Source: Inconstantimicrobium porci (GTDB lineage Bacteria > Bacillota > Clostridia > Clostridiales > Clostridiaceae). From it: 64,000 nt of DNA. The translations under genes and the position numbers were made by a program. This document shows, piece by piece, positions 44,236 to 55,091 of the stretch. Where the stretch lies: NCBI RefSeq assembly GCF_009696465.1, contig NZ_VULX01000002.1:124001-188000 (forward strand), written 5' to 3'. The notes beneath the pieces were generated by a model, which was not told where the DNA came from, ran no database searches, and saw nothing but the letters and a program-made list of their open reading frames with translations. Numbering within the stretch: the stretch's first letter is position 1; the number at the start of each line of letters is the position of its first letter.

Positions 44236-45519
44236 TTAATTAAGGAATCCATCATAATGACGCATAATAAGTTGAGACTTTAATTGTCTTGAAATTTCTA
44301 GTGAAACACTGACTAATATCAGCATTGAAGTTCCACTTAATCCAATATTCTTAAAAGCAGTATGCTGTTCAAGTATTATTGGAAGTATTGCAATTAATGC
44401 CGCGAATATACCGCCAAACAGTGATATCTTTCCTAAAACTTTTTCTAAATAAATTTCAGTTTGTTTTCCAGGTCTAACTCCAGGAATAAATCCAGCAGAT
44501 TTATTCATATTTTCAGCCATTTCATCTGGCTTGAAAGTAATTTCTGTGTAGAACCATGTAAAGAATATAGTTAAGAAAGCATATAATACAAGGTACCACC
44601 ATTTACTTTCGTTAAATGGACTGTACTTTCCTGTAAGTATTGCTTGCGCCCAACTCTTATCTGCAAAAAATTGAGCTATAACCTTTGGAAATTCCATTAC
44701 TGACATCGCAAATATAATTGCTATAACTGCAGTACCTATTAAACTGAATGGAATATGAGTTGACTGACCTTTATAAGTTTTAGCGCCAACTGCTTTACCA
44801 GCATATTGAACTGGTATTCTTCTTTCAGCTAAAGAAAGGTAAACTACTAAAAATAGTACTAATATTACTCCAACAATAAGTAAAGCCGCTTGAACAACGT
44901 CAATACTTTCTGTTTTCTTTAATGAAGCAACCTGATTAAACATAGCTGGTATTTTAGAAACAATGTTAACAAGAATTAATAATGATACACCATTACCAAG
45001 TCCTCTAACTGTTATTCTATCACCAAGCCACATACTGAACATTGCTCCAACTGTCAAAGTACCAAGTATCACAATTATGTTTATAACTGACAAATCTGTC
45101 AAAGCATTTGCGTTGTGTAATGTAACATATACTGCCCATGCAAGAACTACACTTAAAGGAATTGATAAGTATCTAGTGATATTTTGTATCTTCTTTCTAC
45201 CATCGTCTCCTTCTTTTTGTAATTGTTCAAGCTTAGGGATTGCAACTGTTAAAAGTTGCATAATAATTGATGCATTAATATATGGACCTACTCCAATAGC
45301 AAATATACTAAACCTGCTAAGAGAACCACCCGCAATTAAATCATAAAATTTTATTAAACTACCAGATCCTTCAGTTACTTGCTTCAATATCTTTGAAGTA
45401 TCAATTCCAGGAACAGGAATGTGACTTCCTATCCTAAAAATTGCTACCAAAAATACTGTCCACAATATCTTTTTTCTTAAATCTGGTGTCTTCCAAGCAT
45501 TACGTAGAGTCGATAGCAT
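44236..45519 (-). CDS. secY: Protein translocase subunit SecY
   Basis: 427 residues with ten membrane helices, the channel of the Sec translocon. It begins LSTLRNAWKTPDLRKKILWT. Landmarks are the plug/helix 2 region GGSLSRFSIFAIGVGPYINA, QYAGKAVGAKTYKGQSTHIP (cytoplasmic loop) and PGVRPGKQTEIYLEKVLGKI. ATG with GAGGTGAT. It lies 2 bp after rplO, so it is translationally coupled to it. Confidence 0.98.
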   Translation of the reverse strand: MLSTLRNAWKTPDLRKKILWTVFLVAIFRIGSHIPVPGIDTSKILKQVTEGSGSLIKFYDLIAGGSLSRFSIFAIGVGPYINASIIMQLLTVAIPKLEQLQKEGDDGRKKIQNITRYLSIPLSVVLAWAVYVTLHNANALTDLSVINIIVILGTLTVGAMFSMWLGDRITVRGLGNGVSLLILVNIVSKIPAMFNQVASLKKTESIDVVQAALLIVGVILVLFLVVYLSLAERRIPVQYAGKAVGAKTYKGQSTHIPFSLIGTAVIAIIFAMSVMEFPKVIAQFFADKSWAQAILTGKYSPFNESKWWYLVLYAFLTIFFTWFYTEITFKPDEMAENMNKSAGFIPGVRPGKQTEIYLEKVLGKISLFGGIFAALIAILPIILEQHTAFKNIGLSGTSMLILVSVSLEISRQLKSQLIMRHYDGFLN

Positions 45520-45521
45520 GA

Positions 45522-45962
45522 TTAGATCACCTCAACTTTTCCTCCAGCCGCTTCTATTTTTTCAACCGCTGATTTAGATAACTTGCAGCCCTTAACTGTT
45601 AAACTCTTTTCTAAGTTTCCGTTTCCTAGAATCTTTACTCCATCTAGTAATTTACTTACTACTCTTCTTTCAAGTAAAAGTTCTGGTGTAACTTCTGTAC
45701 CATTTTCAAATATATTTAATCTATCAACATTGATGCTGATTATTTCCTTAGTGAATGGATTCTTGAATCCTCTCTTAGGAAGTCTTCTGTATAAAGGCAT
45801 CTGACCTCCTTCAAATCCAGGTCTTACTCCACCGCCAGATCTAGCGTTCTGTCCGTTTTCTCCTCTACCAGCGTTTCTTCCCCAGTTTGAACCAGTTCCT
45901 CTTCCAACTCTCTTAGGAGCCTTCTTGCTGCCAGCAGCAGGTCTTAATTCATGAAGTTTCAT
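45522..45962 (-). CDS. rplO: 50S ribosomal protein L15
   Basis: 146 residues. Start [20 protein letters not shown], then the glycine-rich [20 protein letters not shown] and [13 protein letters not shown], followed by the globular part ([20 protein letters not shown]). L15 is a late assembly protein of the 50S subunit. ATG with GAGGAGGTG. Confidence 0.98.
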   Translation of the reverse strand: MKLHELRPAAGSKKAPKRVGRGTGSNWGRNAGRGENGQNARSGGGVRPGFEGGQMPLYRRLPKRGFKNPFTKEIISINVDRLNIFENGTEVTPELLLERRVVSKLLDGVKILGNGNLEKSLTVKGCKLSKSAVEKIEAAGGKVEVI

Positions 45963-45983
45963 TACAAATACACCTCCTCGTTA

Positions 45984-46163
45984 TTATAGTTCTTCAACGT
46001 TTAATAAATAATCTATCTTATTTATCATACCTCTTACCTGAGGAGTATCGTTGTGTTCTACTGTTTTACCTATTTTCTTAAGTCCAAGGGCATTTGCAGT
46101 AGCGATATGATCTTTTTTTCTTCCAATTAAACTCTTTTTAAGAGTAACTTTTAACTTAGCCAT
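45984..46163 (-). CDS. rpmD: 50S ribosomal protein L30
   Basis: 59 residues: [40 protein letters not shown], then [19 protein letters not shown]. The full small L30 fold is present. ATG at 46161-46163 with TTAGGAGG. It sits between rpsE (12 bp) and rplO (21 bp), as expected in the spc operon. Confidence 0.98.
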   Translation of the reverse strand: MAKLKVTLKKSLIGRKKDHIATANALGLKKIGKTVEHNDTPQVRGMINKIDYLLNVEEL

Positions 46164-46175
46164 TGCATATACCTC

Positions 46176-46673
46176 CTAACCTAATATTTCTTCTACAGAT
46201 TTGCCTCTTAATTTTGCTATATCTTCAGCTGTTCTTAAGCTAGCTAATCCGTTGATTGTTGCGTTAACCATATTTCTTGGATTGTTTGATCCTAAAGACT
46301 TAGCTCTAACATCTTTAACTCCGGCAAGTTCAAGTACAACTCTGGCAGGACCTCCAGCGATAACTCCTGTACCTTCGCTAGCTGGCATTAATAATACATT
46401 GCCTCTACCGAATACTCCATTGATTTTGTGTGGAATTGTTGTTCCAACTAAAGAAACTTCTACAAGGTTCTTCTTTGCATCTTCAATTCCTTTTCTGATT
46501 GCTTCTGGTATTTCTATAGACTTACCTATTCCTACTCCAACGTGTCCGTTCTCATCACCAACAACTACTAGAGCACTGAATCTGAAATTTCTACCACCTT
46601 TAACAACCTTAGTTACTCTGTTTATATAAACTACCTTTTCTTTAAGGTCTAGTGTGCTAGGATCGATTCTCAT
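46176..46673 (-). CDS. rpsE: 30S ribosomal protein S5
   Basis: 165 residues. The double-stranded RNA-binding-like N-domain contains [20 protein letters not shown] and the C-domain [21 protein letters not shown]5 shapes the mRNA entry site and decoding fidelity. ATG with GAGGGAAATAC. 17 bp after rplR. Confidence 0.98.
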   Translation of the reverse strand: MRIDPSTLDLKEKVVYINRVTKVVKGGRNFRFSALVVVGDENGHVGVGIGKSIEIPEAIRKGIEDAKKNLVEVSLVGTTIPHKINGVFGRGNVLLMPASEGTGVIAGGPARVVLELAGVKDVRAKSLGSNNPRNMVNATINGLASLRTAEDIAKLRGKSVEEILG

Positions 46674-46690
46674 GTATTTCCCTCCTCTTT

Positions 46691-47053
46691 CTAGAATTTT
46701 AAACCTGCTTCTCTTGCACCTTCAGCTAATTCTTTAACTCTTCCGTGATATACGTATCCACCTCTGTCGAATACTACATCTTCAATTCCTTTAGCAAGTG
46801 CCTTCTTTGCAACTAATGCACCAACTGTTTTAGCTGCTTCTTTGTTGCTTCCAACTTTACCTTCAAATTCTTTATCTAAAGATGAAGCTGCAACTAATGT
46901 TACTCTATTAACATCATCTATAACCTGAGCATAGATATTTTTGTCACTTCTGAATATAGCAAGTCTTGGTCTTTCAGCAGTACCGAAAACCTTCTTTCTA
47001 ACTCTAAGGTGACGTTTTTGTCTAGCTTCTTTTCTGTCTACCTTTTTGAACAT
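46691..47053 (-). CDS. rplR: 50S ribosomal protein L18
   Basis: 120 residues. Basic start [20 protein letters not shown], core [20 protein letters not shown] and C-terminus [20 protein letters not shown]18 brings 5S rRNA into the 50S subunit with L5. ATG with GGGAGTG. Confidence 0.98.
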   Translation of the reverse strand: MFKKVDRKEARQKRHLRVRKKVFGTAERPRLAIFRSDKNIYAQVIDDVNRVTLVAASSLDKEFEGKVGSNKEAAKTVGALVAKKALAKGIEDVVFDRGGYVYHGRVKELAEGAREAGLKF

Positions 47054-47083
47054 TAAGGTTCACTCCCTTCTGTTTATTTACTA

Positions 47084-47626
47084 TTATTTCTTACCAGTTT
47101 TACCTTCTTTACGTCTGATAACTTCATCAGAATACTTAATTCCCTTACCCTTATATGGTTCTGGAACTCTCCACTTTCTGATATCAGCTGATACAGCTCC
47201 AACAAGTTCCTTATCGATACCTTCTACGATAACTTTTGTAGTTCCGTCGATCTTGAAAGTAACTCCTTCAACTGGCTCAACTTCTACTGGATGTGAATAT
47301 CCTAAGTTCATTACAAGTTTCTTTCCTTGTAATTGAGCTCTGTAACCAACACCTACTAATTCTAATGTCTTAGCATATCCGTTTGTTACACCGATAATCA
47401 TGTTATTTATTAAAGCTCTTGTTAAACCATGAAGCGCTCTATGATTCTTATTATCGCTTGGTCTAGTTACAACAACTTCGTTGTTTTCAATTGCTATATT
47501 TATGTCCTTATGCATAGCTTTTACAAGCTCTCCCTTAGGTCCTTTTACTGTAACAACGTTGTCTGGTGTTACAGTAACAGTTACGCCTGCAGGTACAGCT
47601 ATTGGTAATCTACCAACTCTTGACAT
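47084..47626 (-). CDS. rplF: 50S ribosomal protein L6
   Basis: 180 residues. [20 protein letters not shown] opens the first of two repeats; the second contains [20 protein letters not shown] and [21 protein letters not shown]6 supports the stalk base and the sarcin-ricin loop. ATG with CAGGAGG. Confidence 0.98.
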   Translation of the reverse strand: MSRVGRLPIAVPAGVTVTVTPDNVVTVKGPKGELVKAMHKDINIAIENNEVVVTRPSDNKNHRALHGLTRALINNMIIGVTNGYAKTLELVGVGYRAQLQGKKLVMNLGYSHPVEVEPVEGVTFKIDGTTKVIVEGIDKELVGAVSADIRKWRVPEPYKGKGIKYSDEVIRRKEGKTGKK

Positions 47627-47717
47627 AATTGCACCTCCTGTTTATTTGGCATTAGATGATTAATCTATATCCTGTATTATGTTCTTTTTACTTCAATCTA
47701 TTATCTTGCTATTTGTA

Positions 47718-48116
47718 TTACCAAACGTAGCAAATTACTTCTCCACCAAGACCTAGTTTTCTAGCTTCTCTATCAACTACTAGACCATTTGATGTAGATA
47801 TTACTGCGATTCCAAGTCCGTTAAGAACCTTAGGAACTTCGTCCTTCTTGCAGTATACTCTTAATCCTGGCTTAGAGATTCTCTTTAATCCAGTTATAAC
47901 TCTTTCATTACTTGCTCCGTATTTAAGAGTTAATCTTAGCATTGGTACAACGCCATCATTGTACTCCTCTACTTCTTTAATATAACCTTCTTGTAGTAAT
48001 ATATTTACAATAGCCTTCTTAACATTTGAAGAAGGTACTTCAACAACCTCATGTTTAACAGCGTTTGCATTTCTTATACGAGTTAGCAAATCTGCGATTG
48101 GATCTGTCATAGCCAT
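47718..48116 (-). CDS. rpsH: 30S ribosomal protein S8
   Basis: 132 residues. [40 protein letters not shown] and the C-terminal [20 protein letters not shown] with [10 protein letters not shown]8 organises the central domain of 16S rRNA and in E. coli represses the spc operon. ATG with AAGGAGG. A 91-bp gap separates it from rplF. Confidence 0.98.
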   Translation of the reverse strand: MAMTDPIADLLTRIRNANAVKHEVVEVPSSNVKKAIVNILLQEGYIKEVEEYNDGVVPMLRLTLKYGASNERVITGLKRISKPGLRVYCKKDEVPKVLNGLGIAVISTSNGLVVDREARKLGLGGEVICYVW

Positions 48117-48149
48117 TCTATTGTGCCTCCTTTCATATATCGAATAATT

Positions 48150-48335
48150 TTACCAGCTTGCTTTCTTACATCCAGGAATTTCTCCCTTATAAGCAAGTTC
48201 TCTGAAACAGATACGGCATATTCCATATTTCTTTAATACTGCGTGTGGTCTTCCACATATTCTGCATCTTGTATAAGCTCTTGTCTTATACTTTGGCTCT
48301 TTGTTCCACTTTTCAATTATTGCCTTACGTGCCAT
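48150..48335 (-). CDS. rpsZ: 30S ribosomal protein S14, type Z (zinc)
   Basis: 61 residues, the short zinc-dependent form. Cys ligands are in [13 protein letters not shown] and [10 protein letters not shown] (Cys-x2-Cys-x12-Cys-x2-Cys). S14 helps assemble the 30S head. ATG with GGAGGGG. No zinc-free paralogue is visible here. Confidence 0.98.
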   Translation of the reverse strand: MARKAIIEKWNKEPKYKTRAYTRCRICGRPHAVLKKYGICRICFRELAYKGEIPGCKKASW

Positions 48336-48347
48336 GAAATCCCCTCC

Positions 48348-48893
48348 TTATTTGTTAGCGAATGGCATACCAAGGAATCTTAATAATTCTCTTGCTTCTT
48401 CATCAGTGTTAGCAGTTGTAACAAAGATAATATCCATACCTCTAACTTTATCTATCTTATCATATTCTATTTCTGGGAATATTAGCTGTTCCTTAATTCC
48501 TAGTGAATAGTTTCCTCTTCCATCGAATGATTTATCAGAAACTCCTCTGAAGTCTCTAACTCTAGGTAGAGCTATCGAAACTAACTTATCGCAGAATTCA
48601 TACATCTTTGCTTTTCTAAGAGTTACCTTACATCCTAAAGGCATATTTTCTCTTATCTTGAAGTTAGCAACAGATTTCTTTGCTCTAGTTAATATTGGCT
48701 TTTGACCAGTTATTAAAGTTAAGTCAGCAACAGCTGATTCTAGAACCTTAGAATTATCTTTAGCTTCTCCTACTCCCATGTTTATAACTATCTTTTCAAG
48801 CTTTGGAACTTCCATAACGTTCTTGTATCCGAACTTATCCATCATAGCTTGTTTTACTTCATTTTCATACTTTTCTTGAAGTCTTGTCATCAT
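48348..48893 (-). CDS. rplE: 50S ribosomal protein L5
   Basis: 181 residues. Two adjacent ATGs; the first is 8 bases from AAAGGAGG and the second gives the more common N-terminus [11 protein letters not shown]. Conserved blocks are [40 protein letters not shown] and [21 protein letters not shown]5 binds 5S rRNA in the central protuberance. Confidence 0.98.
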   Translation of the reverse strand: MMTRLQEKYENEVKQAMMDKFGYKNVMEVPKLEKIVINMGVGEAKDNSKVLESAVADLTLITGQKPILTRAKKSVANFKIRENMPLGCKVTLRKAKMYEFCDKLVSIALPRVRDFRGVSDKSFDGRGNYSLGIKEQLIFPEIEYDKIDKVRGMDIIFVTTANTDEEARELLRFLGMPFANK

Positions 48894-48916
48894 TTGAACT
48901 ACCTCCTTTCAGCTGC

Positions 48917-49240
48917 TTAGAATGTTTCTCCGCACTTCTTACATACTCTTACTTTTGATCCATCTTCTAATATCTTATTAGAAATTCTAGTTGCGCTCTT
49001 GCACTTTGTGCAGTATAACATAACCTTTGAGCTATATATAGCTGCTTCAGACTTAACGATTCCACCCTGAACGTTATCTCTAGTTGGTTTCTTATGTCTG
49101 CTTACTATGTTAACGCCTTGAACTAGTACTTTTCCTGTCTTAGGAAATACTTTTAAAACTTCTCCAGTTTTACCCTTATCTTTACCAGATACGACTACAA
49201 CTGTGTCATTCTTTCTTACATGTACCTTCAAATTAGCCAC
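48917..49240 (-). CDS. rplX: 50S ribosomal protein L24 with C-terminal zinc ribbon
   Basis: 107 residues. The KOW motif is KNDTVVVVSGKDKGKTGEVL near the N-terminus. The C-terminus has two Cys-x-x-Cys pairs (LYCTKCKSATR and RVCKKCGETF) that probably bind zinc. L24 is an early assembly initiator at the tunnel exit. ATG with CAGGAGG. Confidence 0.97.
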   Translation of the reverse strand: MANLKVHVRKNDTVVVVSGKDKGKTGEVLKVFPKTGKVLVQGVNIVSRHKKPTRDNVQGGIVKSEAAIYSSKVMLYCTKCKSATRISNKILEDGSKVRVCKKCGETF

Positions 49241-49253
49241 CTCCTGGTTTTTA

Positions 49254-49622
49254 TTATAGAACTTCTGGTGCTAATGATAATATCTTATTGAATTCCTTAT
49301 CTCTTAGCTCCCTAGCAACAGGTCCGAAGATACGAGTTCCTCTTGGTTGCTTATCATCCTTTATTATTACTGCTGCGTTTTCATCAAATTTGATGTATGA
49401 TCCGTCAGGTCTTCTTAAGCCTCTTTTACTTCTAACGATAACGGCCTTTACAACCTCACCTTTTTTAACAACTCCACCTGGTGTTGCACTTTTAACGCTA
49501 GCAACTATTATATCGCCTATATTACCGAACTTTCTTTTTGAACCACCTAATACTCTGATGCACATGATTTCCTTAGCACCAGAATTATCTCCAACTTTTA
49601 GTAAGGTCTGTTGTTGTATCAT
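49254..49622 (-). CDS. rplN: 50S ribosomal protein L14
   Basis: 122 residues, [20 protein letters not shown] through [20 protein letters not shown] to LAPEVL. L14 lies at the subunit interface and contacts 16S rRNA helix 14. ATG with GGAGGG. 32 bp after rpsQ. Confidence 0.98.
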   Translation of the reverse strand: MIQQQTLLKVGDNSGAKEIMCIRVLGGSKRKFGNIGDIIVASVKSATPGGVVKKGEVVKAVIVRSKRGLRRPDGSYIKFDENAAVIIKDDKQPRGTRIFGPVARELRDKEFNKILSLAPEVL

Positions 49623-49654
49623 TGTGAATTACCCTCCTTTCAGTATTAAAGCTA

Positions 49655-49909
49655 TTATTTAGCTTTTTCAACTACCTCAACAAGTCTCCATCTCTTATCT
49701 TTAGATAATGGTCTTGTTTCCATGATCATTACTCTATCGCCGATCTTAGCTGTATTATTTTCATCATGAGCCTTAAACTTAGTTGTTCTGTTAACAGTCT
49801 TTCCGTATAGTGGATGTCTAACCTTAGTTTCAACAGCAACTACTATAGTTTTATCCATTTTATCTGAAACTACTTTACCAAGTCTCTTCTTTCTTAATCC
49901 TCTTTCCAT
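49655..49909 (-). CDS. rpsQ: 30S ribosomal protein S17
   Basis: 84 residues, [40 protein letters not shown], then the OB-fold end [20 protein letters not shown]. Early 30S assembly protein. ATG with AGGAGG. 21 bp after rpmC. Confidence 0.98.
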   Translation of the reverse strand: MERGLRKKRLGKVVSDKMDKTIVVAVETKVRHPLYGKTVNRTTKFKAHDENNTAKIGDRVMIMETRPLSKDKRWRLVEVVEKAK

Positions 49910-49930
49910 AATAGGTTACCTCCTTTCAGA

Positions 49931-50143
49931 CTACTGTTCGAAAGCCTTAAGTTCTTCTTCTCTGATTATAGTCTTAATTTGTGCAATTGACTTCTTTACT
50001 TCTTTAATTCTCATTGGATTTTCTAGTTGTCCAGTAGCTAATTGGAATCTTAGGTTGAATAACTCCGCCTTTAAGTCATTTAGCTTTACCTTTAAATCTT
50101 GAGGATTGCTTGTTCTTAACTCTTTTAATTCGTTAGCTTTCAT
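49931..50143 (-). CDS. rpmC: 50S ribosomal protein L29
   Basis: 70 residues, a two-helix protein: [40 protein letters not shown]. It sits near the tunnel exit with L23. The ATG overlaps the rplP stop by one base (TAATG), so translation is coupled. Confidence 0.98.
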   Translation of the reverse strand: MKANELKELRTSNPQDLKVKLNDLKAELFNLRFQLATGQLENPMRIKEVKKSIAQIKTIIREEELKAFEQ

Positions 50144-50577
50144 TATTCTTCACCACCCATTTCCTCAAAATCTTTTCTTGTTACAAACTTAGTCTTAACA
50201 GGTAATTTATGTGATGCAAGTCTCATAGCTTCTCTAGCTACTTCTTCACCAACACCTGATAATTCGAATAGCACTCTGCCTGGCTTAACAACTGCCACCC
50301 AGTATTCTGGTGAACCTTTTCCTGAACCCATTCTTGTTTCAGCTGGCTTTTCAGTTACTGGCTTATGTGGGAATATTTTAATCCAAAGCTTTCCGCCTCT
50401 TTTGATATATCTGTTTATTGCGATTCTCGCTGCTTCTATTTGATTACTTGTAATCCATCCACAAGTTGTAGCCTGGATTCCAAAATCTCCGTATGCAAGG
50501 AAGTTACCTCTAGTAGCCTTTCCTTTCATTCTACCACGTTGTACCTTACGATGTTTTACTCTTTTTGGCATTAACAT
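50143..50577 (-). CDS. rplP: 50S ribosomal protein L16
   Basis: 144 residues starting [20 protein letters not shown], with GGAGG eight bases before the ATG. The central [20 protein letters not shown] and [20 protein letters not shown] are strongly conserved. L16 lines the A site of the 50S subunit. Confidence 0.98.
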   Translation of the reverse strand: MLMPKRVKHRKVQRGRMKGKATRGNFLAYGDFGIQATTCGWITSNQIEAARIAINRYIKRGGKLWIKIFPHKPVTEKPAETRMGSGKGSPEYWVAVVKPGRVLFELSGVGEEVAREAMRLASHKLPVKTKFVTRKDFEEMGGEE

Positions 50578-50604
50578 GATATATTCCTCCTTTCTTATAC
50601 GTTA

Positions 50605-51270
50605 TTACGCGTTAATTTCTTCTTTAACAACTTTTTTTGCTGGAAGAACTTCTCCTTTATATAACCAAACCTTAACTCCGATCTTTCCGTAAGTTGTGTT
50701 TGCTTCAGCAAAACCATAATCGATATCTGCTCTTAATGTTTGTAGTGGAATAGTTCCTTCATGATAAAATTCATCTCTAGCCATTTCAGCTCCGCCAAGT
50801 CTACCTGAGCAGTTAGTCTTAACACCCTTTGCTCCAGCTTTCATTGCTCTTTGGATTGTCTGCTTCATAGCTCTTCTGAATGATATTCTCTTTTCTAGTT
50901 GAGCTGCTATGTTTTCAGCCATTAACTGAGCATCAACTTCAGCATTTTTAACTTCAACTATATTGATTAATATATTTTTGCTATCTACTAAATTCTTAAG
51001 CTTATTCTTTAAAGCTTCAATTCCTGCTCCACCTTTTCCGATGATAACTCCTGGCTTAGCAGTAAATATGTTTAACTTAACTCTTTTAGCTGATCTTTCA
51101 ATTTCTATCTTAGATATTCCAGCTGAGAAAAGGTCCTTTTTAACGAATTCTCTTATTTTGTGGTCTTCTATAAGATTATCTGCAAAATTCTTCTTATCTG
51201 CATACCATTTTGCATTCCAATCTTTAATAACGCCAACTCTTAATCCATGAGGATTTACTTTCTGACCCAA
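50605..51270 (-). CDS. rpsC: 30S ribosomal protein S3
   Basis: 221 residues. [20 protein letters not shown], the KH motif region [20 protein letters not shown], and the C-terminal [21 protein letters not shown]3 forms part of the mRNA entry helicase. ATG with GGAGGGAAAC. Confidence 0.98.
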   Translation of the reverse strand: MGQKVNPHGLRVGVIKDWNAKWYADKKNFADNLIEDHKIREFVKKDLFSAGISKIEIERSAKRVKLNIFTAKPGVIIGKGGAGIEALKNKLKNLVDSKNILINIVEVKNAEVDAQLMAENIAAQLEKRISFRRAMKQTIQRAMKAGAKGVKTNCSGRLGGAEMARDEFYHEGTIPLQTLRADIDYGFAEANTTYGKIGVKVWLYKGEVLPAKKVVKEEINA

Positions 51271-51288
51271 TCTGTTTCCCTCCTTCTA

Positions 51289-51624
51289 TTAAGCTCTTTC
51301 TCTCACTACTATAGTGATGTTACTTGATCTCTTGTGTATTTTGAATGCTTTACCATGATCCATTGGTCTATATCTCTTAAGTGTTGGACCAGGTCCTACA
51401 TAAGCTTCAGCAACTATTAAGTTGTCTGCATCTAAATCATTATTATTTTCTGCATTTGCTACTGCTGATTTTAAAACTTTTAACACTGCTGCTGCTGCGT
51501 CTCTTGGAGTGTATTTTAAAATTGCAGAAGCTTCTTTAACGCTTTTTCCTCTTATTAAATCAAGAACTACTCCTACTTTAGAAGGAGACATTCTAACGTA
51601 TTTAGCTATTGCTCTAGCTTCCAT
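51289..51624 (-). CDS. rplV: 50S ribosomal protein L22
   Basis: 111 residues, [40 protein letters not shown] and [20 protein letters not shown] with the extended tunnel loop. Macrolide-contacting hairpin is intact. ATG with GGAGGAT. 20 bp after rpsS. Confidence 0.98.
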   Translation of the reverse strand: MEARAIAKYVRMSPSKVGVVLDLIRGKSVKEASAILKYTPRDAAAAVLKVLKSAVANAENNNDLDADNLIVAEAYVGPGPTLKRYRPMDHGKAFKIHKRSSNITIVVRERA

Positions 51625-51644
51625 TAATTTATCCTCCTTTCGAA

Positions 51645-51926
51645 CTAAGCTCTCTTAGTTGTCTTTTCTGTGTCAATATGTCCTTTGAAAGTTCTAGTTA
51701 ACACAAATTCACCTAGTTTATGTCCAACCATATCTTCGCTGATATATACTGGAACGTGTTTTCTTCCATCATGAACAGCTATTGTGTGGCCGATCATTTG
51801 TGGGAATATTGTTGAACTTCTTGACCAAGTTTTGATTACTTTCTTTTCACCATTGTTGTTCATTTCTTCAACTTTCTTTAAAAGTCCTGCATGGACAAAA
51901 GGTCCTTTTTTAATTGATCTACTCAT
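51645..51926 (-). CDS. rpsS: 30S ribosomal protein S19
   Basis: 93 residues, [40 protein letters not shown] and [21 protein letters not shown]19 forms the head with S13. ATG with GGGAGG. 69 bp separate it from rplB. Confidence 0.98.
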   Translation of the reverse strand: MSRSIKKGPFVHAGLLKKVEEMNNNGEKKVIKTWSRSSTIFPQMIGHTIAVHDGRKHVPVYISEDMVGHKLGEFVLTRTFKGHIDTEKTTKRA

Positions 51927-51995
51927 TGAAGTATCCTCCCTTCATAATAACTAATCTCTATCAAGCATTGAAGAGAATCAAACATTCTCTCCAAA

Positions 51996-52829
51996 TTACT
52001 TATTATTTCTTCTCTTAATTATAAATCTATCTGAATATTTCTTATTCTTTCTAGTCTTATATCCAAGAGCTGGTTTACCCCATGGAGTTACTGGAGAAGG
52101 TCTTCCGACTGGTGACTTACCTTCACCACCACCGTGAGGGTGATCGTTAGGGTTCATAACAGAACCTCTTACCTGTGGTCTCCATCTCATGTGTCTCTTT
52201 CTTCCGGCTTTACCAATCTTAACGATATCGTTAGTTAAGTTTGAAACAACTCCGATTGTAGCTCTGCACTCTAATCTTACATATCTCATTTCGCCTGATG
52301 GTAATCTTAAAGTAGCGTATTCGCCTTCTTTAGCCATTAACTGTGCTGATAATCCAGCAGCTCTAACTAACTGACCACCTTTTCCAGCTTGTAATTCAAT
52401 GTTATGAATTGTAGTACCTACTGGTATGTTTCTAAGTGGCAAAGCGTTACCTGGCTTAATATCTGCTTCTGGTCCAGATACAACTACGTCTCCAACTTTT
52501 AATCCAACTGGAGCGATTATGTATCTCTTTTCACCATCTGCATAAACAACTAATGCTATGAAAGCTGTTCTGTTTGGATCGTATTCGATACTAGCAACCT
52601 TTGCTGGTATGTTATCCTTATTTCTCTTGAAATCTATTATTCTATATTTTCTCTTAGCACCGCCACCACGATGTCTAACAGTTATTTTACCCTGAGCATT
52701 TCTACCCGCATTATTATTTAATGATACAAGAAGTGACTTTTCTGGTACATTTGTAGTTATTTCTTCAAAAGTACTCATTGTCATATTTCTTCTTGAAGGA
52801 GTAGTAGGGTTAAATCTTTTAATTGCCAT
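51996..52829 (-). CDS. rplB: 50S ribosomal protein L2
   Basis: 277 residues. [20 protein letters not shown] opens the protein. The peptidyl-transferase-associated region is [20 protein letters not shown] (conserved His-Pro-His) and the C-terminus is [20 protein letters not shown]2 is needed for subunit association. ATG with GGAGGGAAT. Confidence 0.98.
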   Translation of the reverse strand: MAIKRFNPTTPSRRNMTMSTFEEITTNVPEKSLLVSLNNNAGRNAQGKITVRHRGGGAKRKYRIIDFKRNKDNIPAKVASIEYDPNRTAFIALVVYADGEKRYIIAPVGLKVGDVVVSGPEADIKPGNALPLRNIPVGTTIHNIELQAGKGGQLVRAAGLSAQLMAKEGEYATLRLPSGEMRYVRLECRATIGVVSNLTNDIVKIGKAGRKRHMRWRPQVRGSVMNPNDHPHGGGEGKSPVGRPSPVTPWGKPALGYKTRKNKKYSDRFIIKRRNNK

Positions 52830-52888
52830 TAAAAATTCCCTCCTTGCTTTCGCTTATCTGGCTTAGCAGCCAATACCTGCTATTCTAA

Positions 52889-53185
52889 TTATTGCATTCC
52901 GTCAAAGAATTCAATAGTTTTGCTGTCTTCAGTTAATGTAACAACAGCTTTCTTTAAGTCAGCTCTTTTACCTACGTGAACGCCAACTCTCTTATTTTTC
53001 CCCATAGTTCTAATTGTTTTAACATCAGCAACTTTAACGCCGAATACTTCTTCAACTGCTCTCTTAACTTGAGATTTGTTAGCTGAAACGTGAACTATGA
53101 AAGTGTACTTCTTTTCTGCCATTGCTGCCATTGACTTTTCAGTAATAACAGGCTTTCTTATTATATCATGGCTTGTTAAATTCAT
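52889..53185 (-). CDS. rplW: 50S ribosomal protein L23
   Basis: 98 residues, [40 protein letters not shown] and the tunnel loop around [20 protein letters not shown]. It docks trigger factor and SRP at the exit. The ATG overlaps the rplD stop by one base. Confidence 0.98.
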   Translation of the reverse strand: MNLTSHDIIRKPVITEKSMAAMAEKKYTFIVHVSANKSQVKRAVEEVFGVKVADVKTIRTMGKNKRVGVHVGKRADLKKAVVTLTEDSKTIEFFDGMQ

Positions 53186-53805
53186 TATGCGTACACCTCC
53201 TCAATTTTTCTAACAGCTGCTTCTGTCATAATTACTTTAGTGTATTTTAATAAATCATATACATTGATGTTGTTAACTGGCATAACAGCAACTCCTTCAA
53301 TATTTCTAGCTGATTTAAATACATTTTCATTAGTTTCAGCTGTTATGATTAATGTCTTGTTAGCATTGAATGCTTTTAACATTGCTACTGCTTCCTTAGT
53401 CTTAGGAGCATCGAATTCTAAGTTTTCTAAAACTACTAATTCATTTTCGTTAACCTTGCTAGTTAAAGCAGAAGTTAAAGCAACTTTTTTCATAGTCTTA
53501 GGAATTGACATTCTATAGTCTCTTGGCTTTGGTGCGAATACTATACCACCTTTGATCCACTGAGGTGCTCTTATAGAACCTTGTCTAGCTCTACCAGTTC
53601 CCTTTTGTCTCCAAGGTTTGATTCCGCCTCCACGAACTTCAGCTCTAGTCTTAGCTGATTGAGTTCCTTGTCTCTTGTTAGCTAGTAATGCAACAACTAC
53701 CTGGTGCATTGCTTCGTTATTAACTTCAACTCCAAATACATTGTCGTTTAGTTCAATATCTCTAACCTTTTGTGCTTGCTTATTAAATAATTCTATTTTA
53801 GGCAT
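53185..53805 (-). CDS. rplD: 50S ribosomal protein L4
   Basis: 206 residues. The extended loop [20 protein letters not shown] reaches into the exit tunnel, and [20 protein letters not shown] and [20 protein letters not shown] define the globular part. L4 is the autogenous regulator of the S10 operon in several bacteria, which matters for the leader upstream of rpsJ. ATG with GGAGGAAT. Confidence 0.98.
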   Translation of the reverse strand: MPKIELFNKQAQKVRDIELNDNVFGVEVNNEAMHQVVVALLANKRQGTQSAKTRAEVRGGGIKPWRQKGTGRARQGSIRAPQWIKGGIVFAPKPRDYRMSIPKTMKKVALTSALTSKVNENELVVLENLEFDAPKTKEAVAMLKAFNANKTLIITAETNENVFKSARNIEGVAVMPVNNINVYDLLKYTKVIMTEAAVRKIEEVYA

Positions 53806-53828
53806 ATCTATTCCTCCTTTCTATCAGA

Positions 53829-54458
53829 TTAACACTTAACGCTATCTCTGATAACTACTATACCTTTGTTTGCTCCTGGAACGCCACCCTTAATTAATAT
53901 TAAGTTCTTTTCTGGCATTACCTTAACAACTTCTACATTAAGAACAGTTCTGTTTACAGCACCCATATGTCCTGGTAACTTCTTGCTCTTGAATGTTCTT
54001 GATGGATCTGAAGATGCACCCATTGATCCTGGAGCTCTCTTGAATTTAGAACCGTGTGACATAGGTCCTCTTTGTTGTCCCCATCTCTTTATAACGCCGG
54101 CAAATCCTTTACCTTTTGAAACTCCTGATACATCAACTTTATCTCCAACAGCGAATACGTCAGCCTTTATTTCCTGGCCTACTTCGTATTCTGAAACATT
54201 TTCGAATCTGAATTCTTTTAAGTGTCTTCTTAAAGAAACTCCAGCCTTAGCGAAATGTCCTTTCTTTGGTTTGTTAAGAAGCTTTTCTCTTACATCTCCG
54301 AATCCTAACTGTACTGCTTCATATCCGTCAGTTTCAACTGTTTTCTTCTGAACAACAACACATGGACCTGCTTCTACAACTGTTACTGGAACGATCTTTC
54401 CAGTTTCATCAAATACCTGAGTCATTCCTATTTTCTTTCCTATTATAGCCTTTTTCAT
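53829..54458 (-). CDS. rplC: 50S ribosomal protein L3
   Basis: 209 residues from the ATG at 54456-54458 with TAGGAGGTG; a start at 54467 would fall inside that site. [40 protein letters not shown] (Gln modified in some bacteria) and [14 protein letters not shown]-type sequence. L3 initiates 50S assembly near the peptidyl-transferase centre. Confidence 0.98.
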   Translation of the reverse strand: MKKAIIGKKIGMTQVFDETGKIVPVTVVEAGPCVVVQKKTVETDGYEAVQLGFGDVREKLLNKPKKGHFAKAGVSLRRHLKEFRFENVSEYEVGQEIKADVFAVGDKVDVSGVSKGKGFAGVIKRWGQQRGPMSHGSKFKRAPGSMGASSDPSRTFKSKKLPGHMGAVNRTVLNVEVVKVMPEKNLILIKGGVPGANKGIVVIRDSVKC

Positions 54459-54541
54459 GCTATACACCTCCTAAACTTATTAGCGGATTGCATTAAGTAA
54501 TCATAATAGTTCACAACTTACTTCAATCGTGTAATTTAAAA

Positions 54542-54850
54542 TTATAGTTTAATTTCGATATCAACACCAGCTGGTAGGTTTAATCTCATTAAAGCATCAA
54601 CTGTTTTAGATGTTGGATTAAGTATATCGATTAATCTCTTATGTGTTCTGATTTCGAACTGTTCTCTTGAATCTTTATATTTATGAACCGCTCTTAATAT
54701 TGTTACTACATCTTTTTCAGTAGGTAGTGGTACTGGACCTGCAACCTTAGCTCCTGTAGACTTAGCAGTTTCAACTATCTTTTCAGATGATTGATCTAAG
54801 ATTGTGTGATCAAAAGCTTTAAGTCTGATTCTTATTTTTTGTTTTGACAT
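54542..54850 (-). CDS. rpsJ: 30S ribosomal protein S10
   Basis: 102 residues, [40 protein letters not shown] and [21 protein letters not shown]10 is both a 30S head protein and NusE in antitermination. ATG with AAGGAGGG. First gene of the S10-spc-alpha run, preceded by a structured leader. Confidence 0.98.
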   Translation of the reverse strand: MSKQKIRIRLKAFDHTILDQSSEKIVETAKSTGAKVAGPVPLPTEKDVVTILRAVHKYKDSREQFEIRTHKRLIDILNPTSKTVDALMRLNLPAGVDIEIKL

Positions 54851-55055
54851 TTGTTTTCCCTCCTTTTCATGTACGCTTTACTTCTAACGCACAACAGCGA
54901 TTGTTATGTAAACTGTTCCTGGTGTTTCCTAATTTTAAAAAAGACACACTGGTAGCATAACAACTCTCTGTCGTTGGATTCTAGATCCGAACATGCTCTT
55001 CAAGAATTCCCCGGAAGTCCGGCAACCTCTTGATTCATCGCCGTTTGCTCTGCAA
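54851..55055 (-). ncRNA. Structured 5' leader of the S10 operon
   Basis: About 205 nt from the predicted start to rpsJ. Three helices can be drawn from the sequence: TCAAGA/TCTTGA (55000-55005 with 55028-55033) enclosing CCGGA/TCCGG; GTTxGAT/ATCxxAAC around 54973-54992; and TTGTTATG/CATAACAA (54901-54908 with 54956-54963) enclosing a GGTGT/ACACT stem. A leader of this size at this place fits the ribosomal-protein (L4) autoregulatory leaders of Firmicutes. I could not compare it with a covariance model. No clear intrinsic terminator lies inside. Confidence 0.6.
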
Positions 55056-55062
55056 CTCCTAT

Positions 55063-55091
55063 ATTATACTATAACTGCAGTGCATTTTCAA
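55063..55091 (-). promoter_or_regulatory. Promoter of the S10 operon
   Basis: On the minus strand TTGAAA (55091-55086), a 17-bp spacer and TATAAT (55068-55063), predicting a start near 55056. The rest of the gap up to the tuf terminator (55092-55460) is AT-rich and shows no gene. Confidence 0.85.
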
